NCBI RefSeq assembly: GCF_900636545.1
Contig: NZ_LR134290.1
Coordinates: 1,488,001 to 1,552,000, forward strand
Direction: 5' to 3'
Source: Pseudomonas mendocina
Lineage (GTDB): Bacteria; Pseudomonadota; Gammaproteobacteria; Pseudomonadales; Pseudomonadaceae
Length of the DNA stretch: 64,000 nt
Below the pieces are notes generated by a model. That model had not been told where the DNA came from. It searched no databases and saw nothing but the letters and a program-made list of their open reading frames with translations. Both the position numbers and the translations under genes were made by a program. Within the stretch, counting starts at the first letter, position 1. Every line of letters begins with the position of its first letter. Positions 9,975-18,562 of this stretch are shown here, one piece after another.

Positions 9975-9993
9975 GATAAGAATGCGTATCATG
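9975..9993. promoter_or_regulatory. Fur-box-like site between TonB receptor and AraC genes
   Basis: The 19 bases GATAAGAATGCGTATCATG match the AATAAGAATCATTATCATT form of the Fur consensus at 14 of 19 positions and lie in the AT-rich divergent promoter region (9870-10046). Fur binding here would shut off both directions when iron is plentiful. Visible match; function inferred. Confidence 0.55.
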
Positions 9994-10046
9994 TAGATTG
10001 ATATGAATTCTGGATTTTCCCGTATCTAAAACAGGAGGAAGGACCC

Positions 10047-11051
10047 ATGGCCGCTGTGCAACGGATCTCCCAGCCGCATCGATTGGCGATGAGCCAGGCC
10101 CGCCAGGTGCGCCGGGAAACTTCCGGCTGGGAGCGTCAGCAACTGCCGGAGGAGCTGGGCGACTGCTACTCGGAGCGTTTCGTTTTGGATCACGATCTGC
10201 TGCTGGTGCGCTCGCGCTATCACCCCACCCGCGATCTGATCGAGGAGACGGTCGATCCCCATGACCGCCACATGCTGGTGATCACCCTGGGGTTGCAGGG
10301 GCAGTCCGGCTACAAGGCACGCAATGGCGACACCCTGTGTTTCCGCGCCGGCTTCACCACCGTCACCGCGTTCCATGGCAGCCAGGGGGAACGCTGCTAC
10401 GAAGCCGGTACGACGGTTTCCCAGCTACGGCTGCTGGTGGGGGAGAAGACCCTGGTCAGGTATCTGGGCGCGGAGCGTGCCGGGGCATTGCTGGGCTCGG
10501 GGCATATCCGCCAACTGGCCTTTCGCAAGACCAGCGGGGCCAGCAGCGCCCATGCCGGAGCGTTGCAGCGGTATCTCAACGACCCGCAGCGCATCGCGGC
10601 GCTGGACATGCATATCCACTCGCTCAGCCTGCTTTCCGAGCAGCTCAATCTGCTCTGCCCGGCAACGCCCACGGCGCTGCAGTTCAGCACCCAGGACATC
10701 GAGAAGCTGGAGCGCGCCCGCGATCTGATGATCGAGCAGATCGACCAGCCACTGACCATCGCCTACCTGTGCGCGGCGGTGGGGCTGAACGAATTCAAGC
10801 TCAAGGAAGGTTTCCACTACCGCTTCAACACCACGCCCCACCGGATGCTCCACGAGATGCGCATGCGTAAGGCCCATGTGCTGCTTGAGAGCGGTCATCA
10901 GGTGGCGCAGGTGGCATACCGCGTTGGCTATCGCTACCCGAACAACTTCAGTGCCGCGTTTTCCGCCTTCTTCGGCCAGGCGCCGAAGTCGGTGTTCGGT
11001 ACGCATCGGCGCTCGGGCAAGGTACCGGGGCGCGAGGTTCGCCCGCATTGA
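10047..11051 (+). CDS. AraC-family regulator, PchR-like
   Basis: This is a 334-residue protein. The C-terminal 90 residues form the double helix-turn-helix of AraC regulators (LTIAYLCAAVGLNEFKLKEG ... VAQVAYRVGYRYPNNFSAAF). The N-terminal region has the layout of the PchR type, which senses a ferric siderophore and activates its receptor and biosynthesis genes. The start follows a strong GGAGGAAGGA ribosome site. It diverges from the TonB receptor gene over 177 bases holding a Fur-box-like site. The inferred role is activation of the 571-9869 unit when the cognate iron complex is present. Confidence 0.85.
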   Translation: MAAVQRISQPHRLAMSQARQVRRETSGWERQQLPEELGDCYSERFVLDHDLLLVRSRYHPTRDLIEETVDPHDRHMLVITLGLQGQSGYKARNGDTLCFRAGFTTVTAFHGSQGERCYEAGTTVSQLRLLVGEKTLVRYLGAERAGALLGSGHIRQLAFRKTSGASSAHAGALQRYLNDPQRIAALDMHIHSLSLLSEQLNLLCPATPTALQFSTQDIEKLERARDLMIEQIDQPLTIAYLCAAVGLNEFKLKEGFHYRFNTTPHRMLHEMRMRKAHVLLESGHQVAQVAYRVGYRYPNNFSAAFSAFFGQAPKSVFGTHRRSGKVPGREVRPH

Positions 11052-11088
11052 AACGAAAAACGCCGCGCTCTTCGCAGGGCGCGGCGTT
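11051..11088 (-). terminator. Rho-independent terminator of allE
   Basis: A perfect 10-base inverted repeat (11059-11068 with 11079-11088) has a 10-base loop. On the minus strand it is followed by TTTTTCGTTT. It lies just past the allE stop; the plus-strand side lacks a T run, so it serves allE mainly and may also block read-through from the AraC gene. Confidence 0.85.
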
Positions 11089-11109
11089 GGCGTCGTGGCG
11101 AGGCTTGCC

Positions 11110-11952
11110 TCAGCGCTTCAGACCGCCCAGGGTCAGCGGCATCTGGCGGTTCACATCCTTGTACAGCAGGTAGCGGAAGCGGCTCGGGCCGCCGGCGTAG
11201 CAGGCCTGCGGGCAGAAGGCGCGCAGCCACATGAAGTCGCCGGCTTCGACTTCGACCCAGTCCTGATTCAGGCGATACACCGCCTTGCCTTCCAGCACGT
11301 ACAGGCCGTGTTCCATGACATGGGTTTCGGCGAAGGGGATCACGCCGCCCGGCTCGAAGTTGACGATGTTGACGTGCATGTCATGGCGCATGTCGCTGAT
11401 CTCGACGAAGCGCGTGGTGCTCCAGCGGCCTTCGGTACCGGGCATGACGATCGGCTCGATGTCCTGCTCGTGGGTGACGAAGGCTTCCGGATACGGCACG
11501 CCTTCGACTGGTTGATAGGCCTTGCGCAGCCAGTGAAAACGCACGGCTTCGCTGCCGTTGTTGCGTAGCGACCAATCGCTTTCTGGCGGGATGAAGGCGT
11601 AGCTGCCCGGGCGCAGGGCGTGCTGGGTGCCGTTGAGGCTCAGGTCGCAGGTGCCTTCGACGACGAAGATCACGCCTTCGGCGGTCGGGTCCAGCTCGGG
11701 CTTGTCGCTGCCGCCGTTCGGGCCGACTTCGACGATGTACTGCGAGAAGGTTTCGGCGAAGCCGGTCAGCGGGCGGGCGATGACCCACATGCGCATGTTG
11801 TCCCAGAACGGCAGGTGGCTGGTGACGATGTCACGCATTACACCTTTGGGGATCACGGCGTAAGCTTCGGTGAACATGGCGCGGTCGGTCAGCAGTTGTT
11901 CCTGACCTGGATGACCGCCATGCGGTGCGTAGTAGTAGGGCGATTTGCTCAT
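11110..11952 (-). CDS. allE: (S)-ureidoglycine aminohydrolase
   Basis: This is a 280-residue bicupin protein starting at MSKSPYYYAPHGG. It has the typical allE (YlbA) features: two cupin barrels, an N-terminal PHGG segment, and metal-ligand regions such as PFAETHVMEHGLYVLEGKAVYRL. It converts (S)-ureidoglycine to (S)-ureidoglycolate and ammonia in allantoin breakdown, in the cytoplasm. The other ureide genes are not next to it here. The ATG at 11952 was chosen because upstream codons in the same frame do not look like the family. A LysR gene diverges from it 144 bases away and is its likely regulator. Confidence 0.9.
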   Translation of the reverse strand: MSKSPYYYAPHGGHPGQEQLLTDRAMFTEAYAVIPKGVMRDIVTSHLPFWDNMRMWVIARPLTGFAETFSQYIVEVGPNGGSDKPELDPTAEGVIFVVEGTCDLSLNGTQHALRPGSYAFIPPESDWSLRNNGSEAVRFHWLRKAYQPVEGVPYPEAFVTHEQDIEPIVMPGTEGRWSTTRFVEISDMRHDMHVNIVNFEPGGVIPFAETHVMEHGLYVLEGKAVYRLNQDWVEVEAGDFMWLRAFCPQACYAGGPSRFRYLLYKDVNRQMPLTLGGLKR

Positions 11953-12096
11953 CGAGAGATTGCCTCGGTGGGTGGATGGCGCTGGGAACGATCCCGGCGC
12001 GGAAAATTGGCTCCCATGCACTATAGGAATTCGCGGATGGATTCGGAAATTAAATAGTAGAATGCCTGTCAGTGGGTTTCATGATAGGCATGCGAC

Positions 12097-12951
12097 ATGC
12101 TCGATCCCGTGTTGTTACGCAGTTTTCTCGCCGTGGTGCAGACCGGTGGCTTCACCCGCGCGGCTGCCAGCCTGCATCTGACCCAGTCCACGGTCAGCCA
12201 GCAGGTTAGGCGACTGGAAGAGCAAATCGGCGCCGAGCTGCTCGACCGTAGTGGTCGCTACGTGGTGACTACCACCGAGGGCGAGCGCCTGCTGGGTTAC
12301 GCCAACCGCATCGTCGCACTGATGGACGAGGCGATGCTCGCTCTGGGGCAGAGCGCGGTGGAGGGCGAGATACGCCTCGGCGTGCCGGACGATTTCGCCG
12401 CCAACAGCCTGACGCCCTATCTGGCCGATTTTGCCGACGCACATCCGGGTATCCGCCTGGAGATCACCAGCGGTCTTAGTCATGACGTATGGCGCGCGTT
12501 CAATGCGGGCGAGCTGGACCTGGCGTTGATCAAGCAGCGCGCCGGCAGCGCCAAGGGCCTGGCCAGCTGGGCCGAGCCGGTGGCCTGGCTAGACAGCCGC
12601 GCGCGCCCGGTACTGGCACGTAATCCAGTGCCGCTGGCAGTGTTCCCGCCCAATGGCCTGTATCGCCTGGAAATGACCCATGCGCTGGATGCCATGGGCA
12701 AGCCCTGGCGTATCGCCTATGTCAGCAGCAGCCTGCCTGGCGTCAGCGCTGCGGCCGAGGGAGGCTTGGGTCTGACCTTGCTGCCGCGCCGGTTGATCAC
12801 GGCCGAGCATCGCGAGCTGGGCGAGGCAGAAGGCTTCGCGCCGGTCGCGTCAGTGGAGGTGGCCCTGCACGCGCGCAACCAGTTGCCCGGTTATGCACGG
12901 GAACTGGCCGCGGCATTGATCGAGGCCTGCGAAGGGATCATGAGCCCGTAG
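12097..12951 (+). CDS. LysR-family transcriptional regulator
   Basis: This is a 284-residue LysR protein. The N-terminal winged helix-turn-helix (residues 1-60) reads LLRSFLAVVQTGGFTRAAASL ... QSTVSQQVRRLEEQIG, followed by a periplasmic-binding-like effector domain (about 88-284). It is divergent from allE, the classic arrangement for a LysR protein and its target, so control of ureidoglycine use is the simplest reading. The effector is unknown. No operator pair was confirmed by eye in the 144-base gap. Confidence 0.88.
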   Translation: MLDPVLLRSFLAVVQTGGFTRAAASLHLTQSTVSQQVRRLEEQIGAELLDRSGRYVVTTTEGERLLGYANRIVALMDEAMLALGQSAVEGEIRLGVPDDFAANSLTPYLADFADAHPGIRLEITSGLSHDVWRAFNAGELDLALIKQRAGSAKGLASWAEPVAWLDSRARPVLARNPVPLAVFPPNGLYRLEMTHALDAMGKPWRIAYVSSSLPGVSAAAEGGLGLTLLPRRLITAEHRELGEAEGFAPVASVEVALHARNQLPGYARELAAALIEACEGIMSP

Positions 12952-12956
12952 TCGAG

Positions 12957-12974
12957 TAGGGTGCGCTGTGCGCA
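12957..12974. repeat. Short GTAGGGTGCGC repeat
   Basis: This copy of a short self-complementary repeat (GTAGGGTGCGCTGTGCGC core) recurs at 23022-23074 and 61752-61810 and in part near 19391-19408. It lies between the LysR gene and the HAD phosphatase gene. Confidence 0.6.
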
Positions 12975-13049
12975 CCTTGCAACCATAGCGCTCCGTTTTA
13001 TTTGCCCTGCGCGTTAGAGATGGCTCCTGCCCCGGCCTAGGGGCCCGGA

Positions 13050-13703
13050 TCAGCGCCAACTGAGTATCGGCCAGCCGGCCTGTTCGGCATGGGCGCGCAG
13101 GGTTGGGTCAGGATTGACGGTGAGAGGCTTGTCCACCAACTGCAGCAGCGGCAGATCATTGCGGGAGTCGGAATAGAAGCTGGCGCCAGCCAGGCTTTCG
13201 CCCTGTTCGATCAGCCAGCTTTCCAGGCGGATCACCTTGCCTTCACGGTAGGTCAGCACGCCCTCGGTTCGCCCGGTATAGAAGCCGTGCTGCAGCTCTA
13301 GGTCGATGGCCAATACCTCGTCGATGCCGAAGCGCTCGGCGATGGCGCTGACCAGGAAATGCGCCGAGGCCGAGATCACCAGCAGGCGGTCGCCAGCGGC
13401 GCGATGTGCGGCCAGAGTGCGGCTGGCGTCGCTATAGAAAATCGGCTCGATAACGTCTTCGACGAAGGGCTCGACCACATGGGCAACCTCTTCGGGCGTG
13501 CGGCCGACCAGCGGTGACAGGGTGAAGGCCATGTAGTCCTCCATGGCCAGGATGCCGGCGGCGTATTGGCGCATCAGCTCCTGCTCGTGGGCGATGAAGG
13601 ATTCACCGTCGGCCCAGCCGATCTTCACCATTTCCTGCGTCCACAAGCTGGCGCAGTCGCCGTGGATCAGCGTCTCGTCAAGGTCGAAAATCGCCAGAGC
13701 CAT
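13050..13703 (-). CDS. HAD-IB family phosphatase
   Basis: This is a 217-residue HAD hydrolase. Motif I is FDLDETL at the N-terminus (nucleophile and acid aspartates). Motif II is VISAS, and near the C-terminus FYSDSRNDLPLL gives the metal-binding acidic motif, as in the phosphoserine-phosphatase-like IB group. The ATG at 13703 follows GGAGGTGG; a GTG one codon earlier is possible. It overlaps the ABC ATPase stop and ends the leftward importer operon. A phosphatase here fits release of phosphate from an imported organophosphate. The substrate is not known. Confidence 0.8.
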   Translation of the reverse strand: MALAIFDLDETLIHGDCASLWTQEMVKIGWADGESFIAHEQELMRQYAAGILAMEDYMAFTLSPLVGRTPEEVAHVVEPFVEDVIEPIFYSDASRTLAAHRAAGDRLLVISASAHFLVSAIAERFGIDEVLAIDLELQHGFYTGRTEGVLTYREGKVIRLESWLIEQGESLAGASFYSDSRNDLPLLQLVDKPLTVNPDPTLRAHAEQAGWPILSWR

Positions 13704-14689
13704 CACGCCACCTCCCGAATCGCATCGGCGCCAATGGCCAGGCTGACGCTCTGGCCGTCGCGGTGCAAGTCAGCGGCGGAGCGATTGAGCACGTCGACCA
13801 GCAGTTCCACGCCGCGGGCTTCGACCCGGTAGCGCACGACATTGCCGAGCAGGCTGTGGCCGAGGATGGTGCCGTCGATACCCAGGCCTCCGATCTGGAT
13901 GGCTTCCGGGCGAATCGCCACGCGGCTGTTCACCGGGCGCAGCAGCAGACGGCTCGCAGCATCGGCGTCGAGCAGGTTGTAGTTGCCGATGAATCCGGCT
14001 GCGAAGGCATCGGCCGGCGCGGTGTAGAGGGTTTCCGCGTCGCCGCTCTGGACGATCTGGCCGCCGTTCATCAACACGATGCGGTCGGACAGCACCAGCG
14101 CCTCTTCCTGATCGTGGGTAACGAAGATGGTGGTCAGGCCCAGCTCGCGCTGGATCGCGCGAATTTGTTCCCGCAGGTGTTTGCGGATACGTGCATCCAG
14201 GGCTGACAACGGCTCATCGAGCAGCAGCAGGCGCGGGCGGGTGACCAGTGAACGGGCCAGGGCCACACGCTGGCACTGGCCACCGGACAGTTGCTGTGGG
14301 TAACGATTGGCGTAGTCGTTGAGCTCCACCAGTTCCAGCACTTCGGCGACACGCTTGCTGGCCTCGGCGGCTGGGACTTTTTGCATGCGCAGGCCGAAGG
14401 CGACGTTCTGCTGCACGGTCATATTGGGGAACAAGGCGTAGCTCTGGAACACCATGCCGATGCCGCGCTTTTGCGGCGCCACGGGTACCAGGTCCTCGCC
14501 GTCCAGCAGGATCTGCCCTCCGTCGACCTCCGTCAGGCCTGCAATACAGCGCAGTAGGGTGGATTTACCGCAGCCGGAGGGGCCGAGCAGGGTGATGAAC
14601 TGACCCTGGCCGATCTCGATATTGATGTCGGTGAAGATACGGGTCGGGCCGTAGCTTTTGTGCAGGTTCTGAATGTGCAGAAAACTCAT
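13703..14689 (-). CDS. ABC importer ATPase, PotA/PhnT-like
   Basis: This is a 328-residue ATPase with Walker A LLGPSGCGKSTLL, a Q-loop (MVFQSYALFPNMT), signature LSGGQCQRVALARSL, Walker B LLLLDEPLSALD and the H-loop VTHDQEEAL. A C-terminal TOBE-like part follows. This belongs to the spermidine/ferric/phosphonate importer group. The ATG at 14689 overlaps the upstream permease stop as ATGA. It energises the two permeases encoded just upstream. Confidence 0.9.
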   Translation of the reverse strand: MSFLHIQNLHKSYGPTRIFTDINIEIGQGQFITLLGPSGCGKSTLLRCIAGLTEVDGGQILLDGEDLVPVAPQKRGIGMVFQSYALFPNMTVQQNVAFGLRMQKVPAAEASKRVAEVLELVELNDYANRYPQQLSGGQCQRVALARSLVTRPRLLLLDEPLSALDARIRKHLREQIRAIQRELGLTTIFVTHDQEEALVLSDRIVLMNGGQIVQSGDAETLYTAPADAFAAGFIGNYNLLDADAASRLLLRPVNSRVAIRPEAIQIGGLGIDGTILGHSLLGNVVRYRVEARGVELLVDVLNRSAADLHRDGQSVSLAIGADAIREVA

Positions 14690-15480
14690 GACTTGTCCTT
14701 GTTCAGACGGTTGGCTGCCCAGGTCATCAGCAGCACGAACATGAAATAGGAGATCACCAGGGCGCTGGTGAAATGGCCGCTGTCGTTGCGCATGTTGTAC
14801 AGGTACACCTGCAGCGTCTCGTAGCGGCTGCCCACCAGCAGGTTGGCGAAAACGAATTCGCCGAACAGGAAGCTGAAGGACAGGAACACCGAGACCATCA
14901 GGCCCTTGCGCAGGTTCGGCAGTACCACCATGAAAGCGGCGCGCCAGGTGCTGGCGCCGAGCAGGTGAGCAGCGTCCATCAGGTCGCGCAGATTGATCGC
15001 CTGCAGGTTGTTGGTGATCGCCCGGTACATGAAGGGCAGCGCGATGGTGAAGTAGCAGCCGATCAGTATCCATGGCGTACCGAGGATCGGCAGCGGGCCG
15101 GACGCGAACAGCTGCATTAGCCCCACCGATGAGACCACCGGCGGAATGGCGAACGGCAGCAGGATCAGCACGTTCATCACGCCGTCCAGCTTGGGGAAGT
15201 GGTAGTTGACCACGAACAGCAGTGGCAGGATCAGCAGCAGTGCCAGGGCCAGTGCGCCAAAGCACACCAGCAGCGAGCGACCGAAGGCGGCGAGAAAGCG
15301 CGCGTCGCTCCACAGCGCCACGTACCACTTGAAGGTGAAGCCACTGGGCAGGACGGTCGCCGACCAACTGGTGGAGAGCGAATAAACCAGCGTGCCGAGC
15401 AGTGGCAGCAGCAGGACCAGAAACAGCAGGTAGACCACCAGTTGGTGGAACAGCGGCGAGCGTTTTTCAGCGGGCGACAT
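14686..15480 (-). CDS. ABC importer permease 2
   Basis: This is a 264-residue inner-membrane protein with about six membrane helices. The cytoplasmic loop (DLMDAAHLLGASTWRAAFMVVLPNLRKGL) fits the EAA coupling motif of importer permeases that contact the ATPase. The start lies inside the tail of the first permease gene and the stop overlaps the ATPase start. It forms the transport channel with the 15467-16309 protein. Confidence 0.88.
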   Translation of the reverse strand: MSPAEKRSPLFHQLVVYLLFLVLLLPLLGTLVYSLSTSWSATVLPSGFTFKWYVALWSDARFLAAFGRSLLVCFGALALALLLILPLLFVVNYHFPKLDGVMNVLILLPFAIPPVVSSVGLMQLFASGPLPILGTPWILIGCYFTIALPFMYRAITNNLQAINLRDLMDAAHLLGASTWRAAFMVVLPNLRKGLMVSVFLSFSFLFGEFVFANLLVGSRYETLQVYLYNMRNDSGHFTSALVISYFMFVLLMTWAANRLNKDKS

Positions 15481-16309
15481 GGTAGCTCCGGCGCAGCAGC
15501 CATTGGTGGACGATGGTGATTAGGGTCATTAGGCCGACCAGCACCATCGCCAGTGCGCTGGCCATGTTAGGGTCGAGGAAGATGTCGCCGGAGACCATTG
15601 CCGCGATACGGATCGGCAGAATGTTGAAGTTGCCGGTGGTCAGCGCGTACACCGTGGCGTAGGCGCCGAGGGCGTTGGCCAGAAGGATGACGAAGGTGCC
15701 AAGTAGTGCAGGGGTCAGCACCGGCAGGCCGATATGGCGCCAGAACTGCCAATTGCTGGCGCCGAGCAGCTCGGCCGACTCGCGCCAGTCTTCGCGCAGG
15801 GCGTCGAAGGCCGGGTAGAGCAGCAGCACGCCGAGAGGAATCTGGAAATAGGTGTAGAGGACGATCAGGCCGGTCTTGGAGTAGAGGTTGAAGTCCTCGA
15901 TTACGCCCATCTGCTTGAGCAGGATGGTCAGCGCGCCGTTGAAGCCGAGCAGGATGATGAAGGCGAAGGCCAGCGGCACCCCTGAGAAGTTGCTGGTCAT
16001 GTTGGAGAATGCCATGACGAAATCGCGCAGGCGGCTGCTGACCTGACGCAGCGAATAGCTGCCGATGATCGCGATGACGATACCGAACAGGCTCGACCAG
16101 AAGGCGACCTCAAGGCTGTGGCGCATGGCCTGGCGGTAGAACGGCGAAGAGAAGGCCTGCTGGAAATTGCCCAGGCCCCAGCCTTCACTGGTATTCAGGC
16201 TGTTGCTTGCTACCCAGACCAGCGGTGCGATCTGGAAGGCACAGAAGAACAGCGCGAAGGGCACCAGGCACAGCAGTGCCCAGCCCTTGCTGGAAATGGA
16301 CGACTTCAT
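15467..16309 (-). CDS. ABC importer permease 1
   Basis: This is a 280-residue inner-membrane permease with six helices and the coupling-loop pattern ESAELLGASNWQFWRHIGLPVLTPAL. The start at 16309 gives the natural MKSSISSKGWALL N-terminus and overlaps the phosphodiesterase stop (ATGA); an ATG six codons earlier exists. It pairs with the next permease in the FbpB/PhnU-type importer. Confidence 0.88.
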   Translation of the reverse strand: MKSSISSKGWALLCLVPFALFFCAFQIAPLVWVASNSLNTSEGWGLGNFQQAFSSPFYRQAMRHSLEVAFWSSLFGIVIAIIGSYSLRQVSSRLRDFVMAFSNMTSNFSGVPLAFAFIILLGFNGALTILLKQMGVIEDFNLYSKTGLIVLYTYFQIPLGVLLLYPAFDALREDWRESAELLGASNWQFWRHIGLPVLTPALLGTFVILLANALGAYATVYALTTGNFNILPIRIAAMVSGDIFLDPNMASALAMVLVGLMTLITIVHQWLLRRSYHVAR

Positions 16310-17112
16310 GCGAGCAACTCCCTGCACCAGGGTTTGTCATGGGCTGCGCCAAGCAACTGGCAGACAGTGCCGCACAGCTCGGTCTGCTGCGGGCGGGCTG
16401 CCGGATCGAGGCTGAAGGCGCTGCCGAGGACGATCAGCGGTACTTCGCGCTCTTCCGGCAGCACGCCGTTGTGGCTGCGATCAGTATTCATGCCGTGATC
16501 GGCAGTTACCAGGATCTGGTAACCGGCATCGAGCCAGGTCTGGATGTACTCGGCCAGCAGCACGTCGGCCATGCGCGCCGCGTTGCGGTATTGCGGGCTG
16601 TCGAGGCCGTGCTTGTGGCCGGCGTCGTCGATGTTCATCGGGTGCACCAGCAACAGATTCGGTGCATGAAGCCGGCGCAGGCTATCGGCATCGGCGAACA
16701 GGTGTGAGTCCGGATAATGATCGGCGTAGTAGAAGTGGCCGTGTTGGATCGGCAGTGATTCGTCACTGGTATGACGGTCGCGGGCCGCGTGGAAAGGCGC
16801 GCGGTTATACAGTTCGCTGACCCAATGATAGGCAGCGGCGGCGGTTGTCAGACCGGCCTCACGGGCGTAATGAAAGACGCTGCGTTGGTTCGACAGGCGC
16901 ACCACGTCGTTGTGCACGATGCCGCTGTCGATGGGGCGTACGCCGGTGAGGATGCATTCGTAGAGCGGGCGGGACAGTGCCGGCAGTGCGCAGTCGAGCT
17001 TGTACAGCGCGGCGCGCCCGGCCTGGCAGTAAGCCAGCAAGTGGCCTAGCGCATGCTGGGCCACCTGATAGCTCAGGCCATCCAGTACCACCAGGATGAC
17101 GTTGTGCTTCAT
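16306..17112 (-). CDS. Alkaline-phosphatase-superfamily phosphodiesterase
   Basis: This 268-residue protein is of the nucleotide pyrophosphatase/phosphodiesterase (PF01663) fold. Metal and catalytic elements are visible: VVLDGL at the N-terminus, ALSRPLYE with the likely nucleophile, HPMNIDDAGHKHG, TADHGM and a later SHNG. No signal peptide is apparent, so it probably acts in the cytoplasm on an imported substrate. It is shorter than phosphonoacetate hydrolase (about 410 residues), to which it may be distantly related. Its place between the binding protein and permease genes suggests it hydrolyses the cargo, a phosphonate or phosphodiester. Confidence 0.75.
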   Translation of the reverse strand: MKHNVILVVLDGLSYQVAQHALGHLLAYCQAGRAALYKLDCALPALSRPLYECILTGVRPIDSGIVHNDVVRLSNQRSVFHYAREAGLTTAAAAYHWVSELYNRAPFHAARDRHTSDESLPIQHGHFYYADHYPDSHLFADADSLRRLHAPNLLLVHPMNIDDAGHKHGLDSPQYRNAARMADVLLAEYIQTWLDAGYQILVTADHGMNTDRSHNGVLPEEREVPLIVLGSAFSLDPAARPQQTELCGTVCQLLGAAHDKPWCRELLA

Positions 17113-17130
17113 GGTTTTCTCTCGTTCGGT

Positions 17131-17192
17131 CGTAGCCCGGATGCAGTCCGGGGGCGTACTTAGCGATTGCCCCGGATTTCATCCGGGCTACG
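17131..17192. repeat. Inverted REP pair (GTAGCCCGGATG family)
   Basis: Two facing copies of GTAGCCCGGATGCA-TCCGGG lie between the phosphodiesterase and binding-protein genes of one operon. The same family is at 26415-26474 and 56473-56491. The hairpin could stabilise the upstream binding-protein message relative to the rest. Confidence 0.85.
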
Positions 17193-17214
17193 GATCAATG
17201 GTGTCGCGGCCGCA

Positions 17215-18273
17215 TCAGTTCATATTGATGATCACGTGCTCCTGCCACAGGCGCGGCAGCATCTTGGAGGTGCTCTCCCAGGCCGCGGCATCCTTGATCG
17301 GCTGGACCTTGGCGTACTGCTCTTGCGGCAGCAGCTTGGCCTGCACTTCGGCCGGCATGTCGATATGTTCGGCGCGGATCGGGCGGGCGTTGCCCTTGGC
17401 CAGGTTGATCTGCCCGGCATCGCTGAGGATGTATTCGCGGGTCAGCTTGGCGGCGTTGGGGTTCTTCGCCCACTTGTTGATGATGGTGCTGTAGCCGGAG
17501 ATCACCGAGCCGTCGGACGGGATCAGCACCTCGAAGCGCTCGGGGTCGATCTGGTCACGGTAGGACAGGCCGTTGAAGTCCCAGACGATGCCGACTTCCA
17601 CTTCCCCCTTTTCCAGGGTCTGGATGGTCGGGTTGGCCAGTGACAGGCGACGCTGCTTGGCCAGTTCGCCGTAGAAATCCAGCGCCGGCTGCACGTTGCT
17701 CTCGTTGCCGCCCATGGCGATGGCGGCGGCCAGCACACCGTTCACGGCTTGTGCTGCGGTGCTCACGTCACCGGCAGAGACCTTGTAGGTTCCGGTCTTG
17801 AGGTCTGACCAGGAACGCGGGATGTCCTTGACCAGTTGTTTGTTGACGATGAAGGCGATGGAGCCGGTGTAGGCCAGCATCCAGTGGCCGTCCTTGTCCT
17901 TGGCCCAGTCCGGAATCTGCTCCCAGGTGCTCGGTTTGTATGGCTGGGTTACGCCCTGCTGCACGGCGATGGGGCCGAAGGCGGCGCCGACGTCACCGAT
18001 ATCGGCGGTGGCGTTTTCCTTCTCGGCGGCGAACTTGGCAATTTCCTGTGCCGAGCTCATGTCGGTGTCCTGATGCTTGAGACCGTATAGCTTGGTCAGG
18101 TCTGCCCAGGTGTCTTTCCAGTTGGCCCAACTGTCGGGCATCCCCACGCTATTCACCGCGCCCTCGGCGCGTGCAGCCTTTTCCAGTGCCTGCAAGTCGG
18201 TGCCTTCGGCCATGGCGGAGGTCGCCAGAGCGATGGTCGAGCCCATCAGTGAAGCCAGCAGCAGTTGTTTCAT
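17215..18273 (-). CDS. ABC importer periplasmic binding protein
   Basis: This is a 352-residue precursor with a clear Sec signal (MKQLLLASLMGSTIALATSAMA, cut near AEG) and a two-lobed binding-protein fold of the FbpA/PhnS/PotD group. It has typical hinge pieces (ADIGDVGAAFG, WMLAYTGSIAFIVNKQLV, VGIVWDFNG). It captures the substrate in the periplasm for the permeases. The start follows AAAGGAG. The TGGTCTAGATCA site just upstream resembles a palindrome in front of the facing GntR gene. Ligand unknown; an organophosphate or phosphonate is favoured by the neighbouring hydrolases. Confidence 0.85.
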   Translation of the reverse strand: MKQLLLASLMGSTIALATSAMAEGTDLQALEKAARAEGAVNSVGMPDSWANWKDTWADLTKLYGLKHQDTDMSSAQEIAKFAAEKENATADIGDVGAAFGPIAVQQGVTQPYKPSTWEQIPDWAKDKDGHWMLAYTGSIAFIVNKQLVKDIPRSWSDLKTGTYKVSAGDVSTAAQAVNGVLAAAIAMGGNESNVQPALDFYGELAKQRRLSLANPTIQTLEKGEVEVGIVWDFNGLSYRDQIDPERFEVLIPSDGSVISGYSTIINKWAKNPNAAKLTREYILSDAGQINLAKGNARPIRAEHIDMPAEVQAKLLPQEQYAKVQPIKDAAAWESTSKMLPRLWQEHVIINMN

Positions 18274-18299
18274 TGGAAACTCCTTTGCAGTGAGAGTGT

Positions 18300-18311
18300 T
18301 GGTCTAGATCA
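18300..18311. promoter_or_regulatory. Candidate GntR operator, binding-protein side
   Basis: TGGTCTAGATCA, a near-palindrome, lies 27 bases upstream of the binding-protein ATG. It shares the TGGNCTAG core with the palindrome at 18563-18574 upstream of the GntR gene. Confidence 0.45.
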
Positions 18312-18562
18312 GCAATACCCGAGCCAATTTAGGCGCCTTCGATGACGGTTTTATGTCCGGCCAACGCTGGCAGATGTCTAGGCGTAACCAGCCGGTGCGC
18401 TTCATAAGCGTAGACCATGGATAAGTGGCTGATTTGCTGGGCTGCGATTGCCTGATGCAGTGGCATGCAGCGTGCTTGCAGCCTGGTTGTCATCTATCAG
18501 TCATCTAGACTGCCTAGTCTTGTAACCCGTCTGAGCGAGCGACTTTTGCCCCTTCATGGGGC

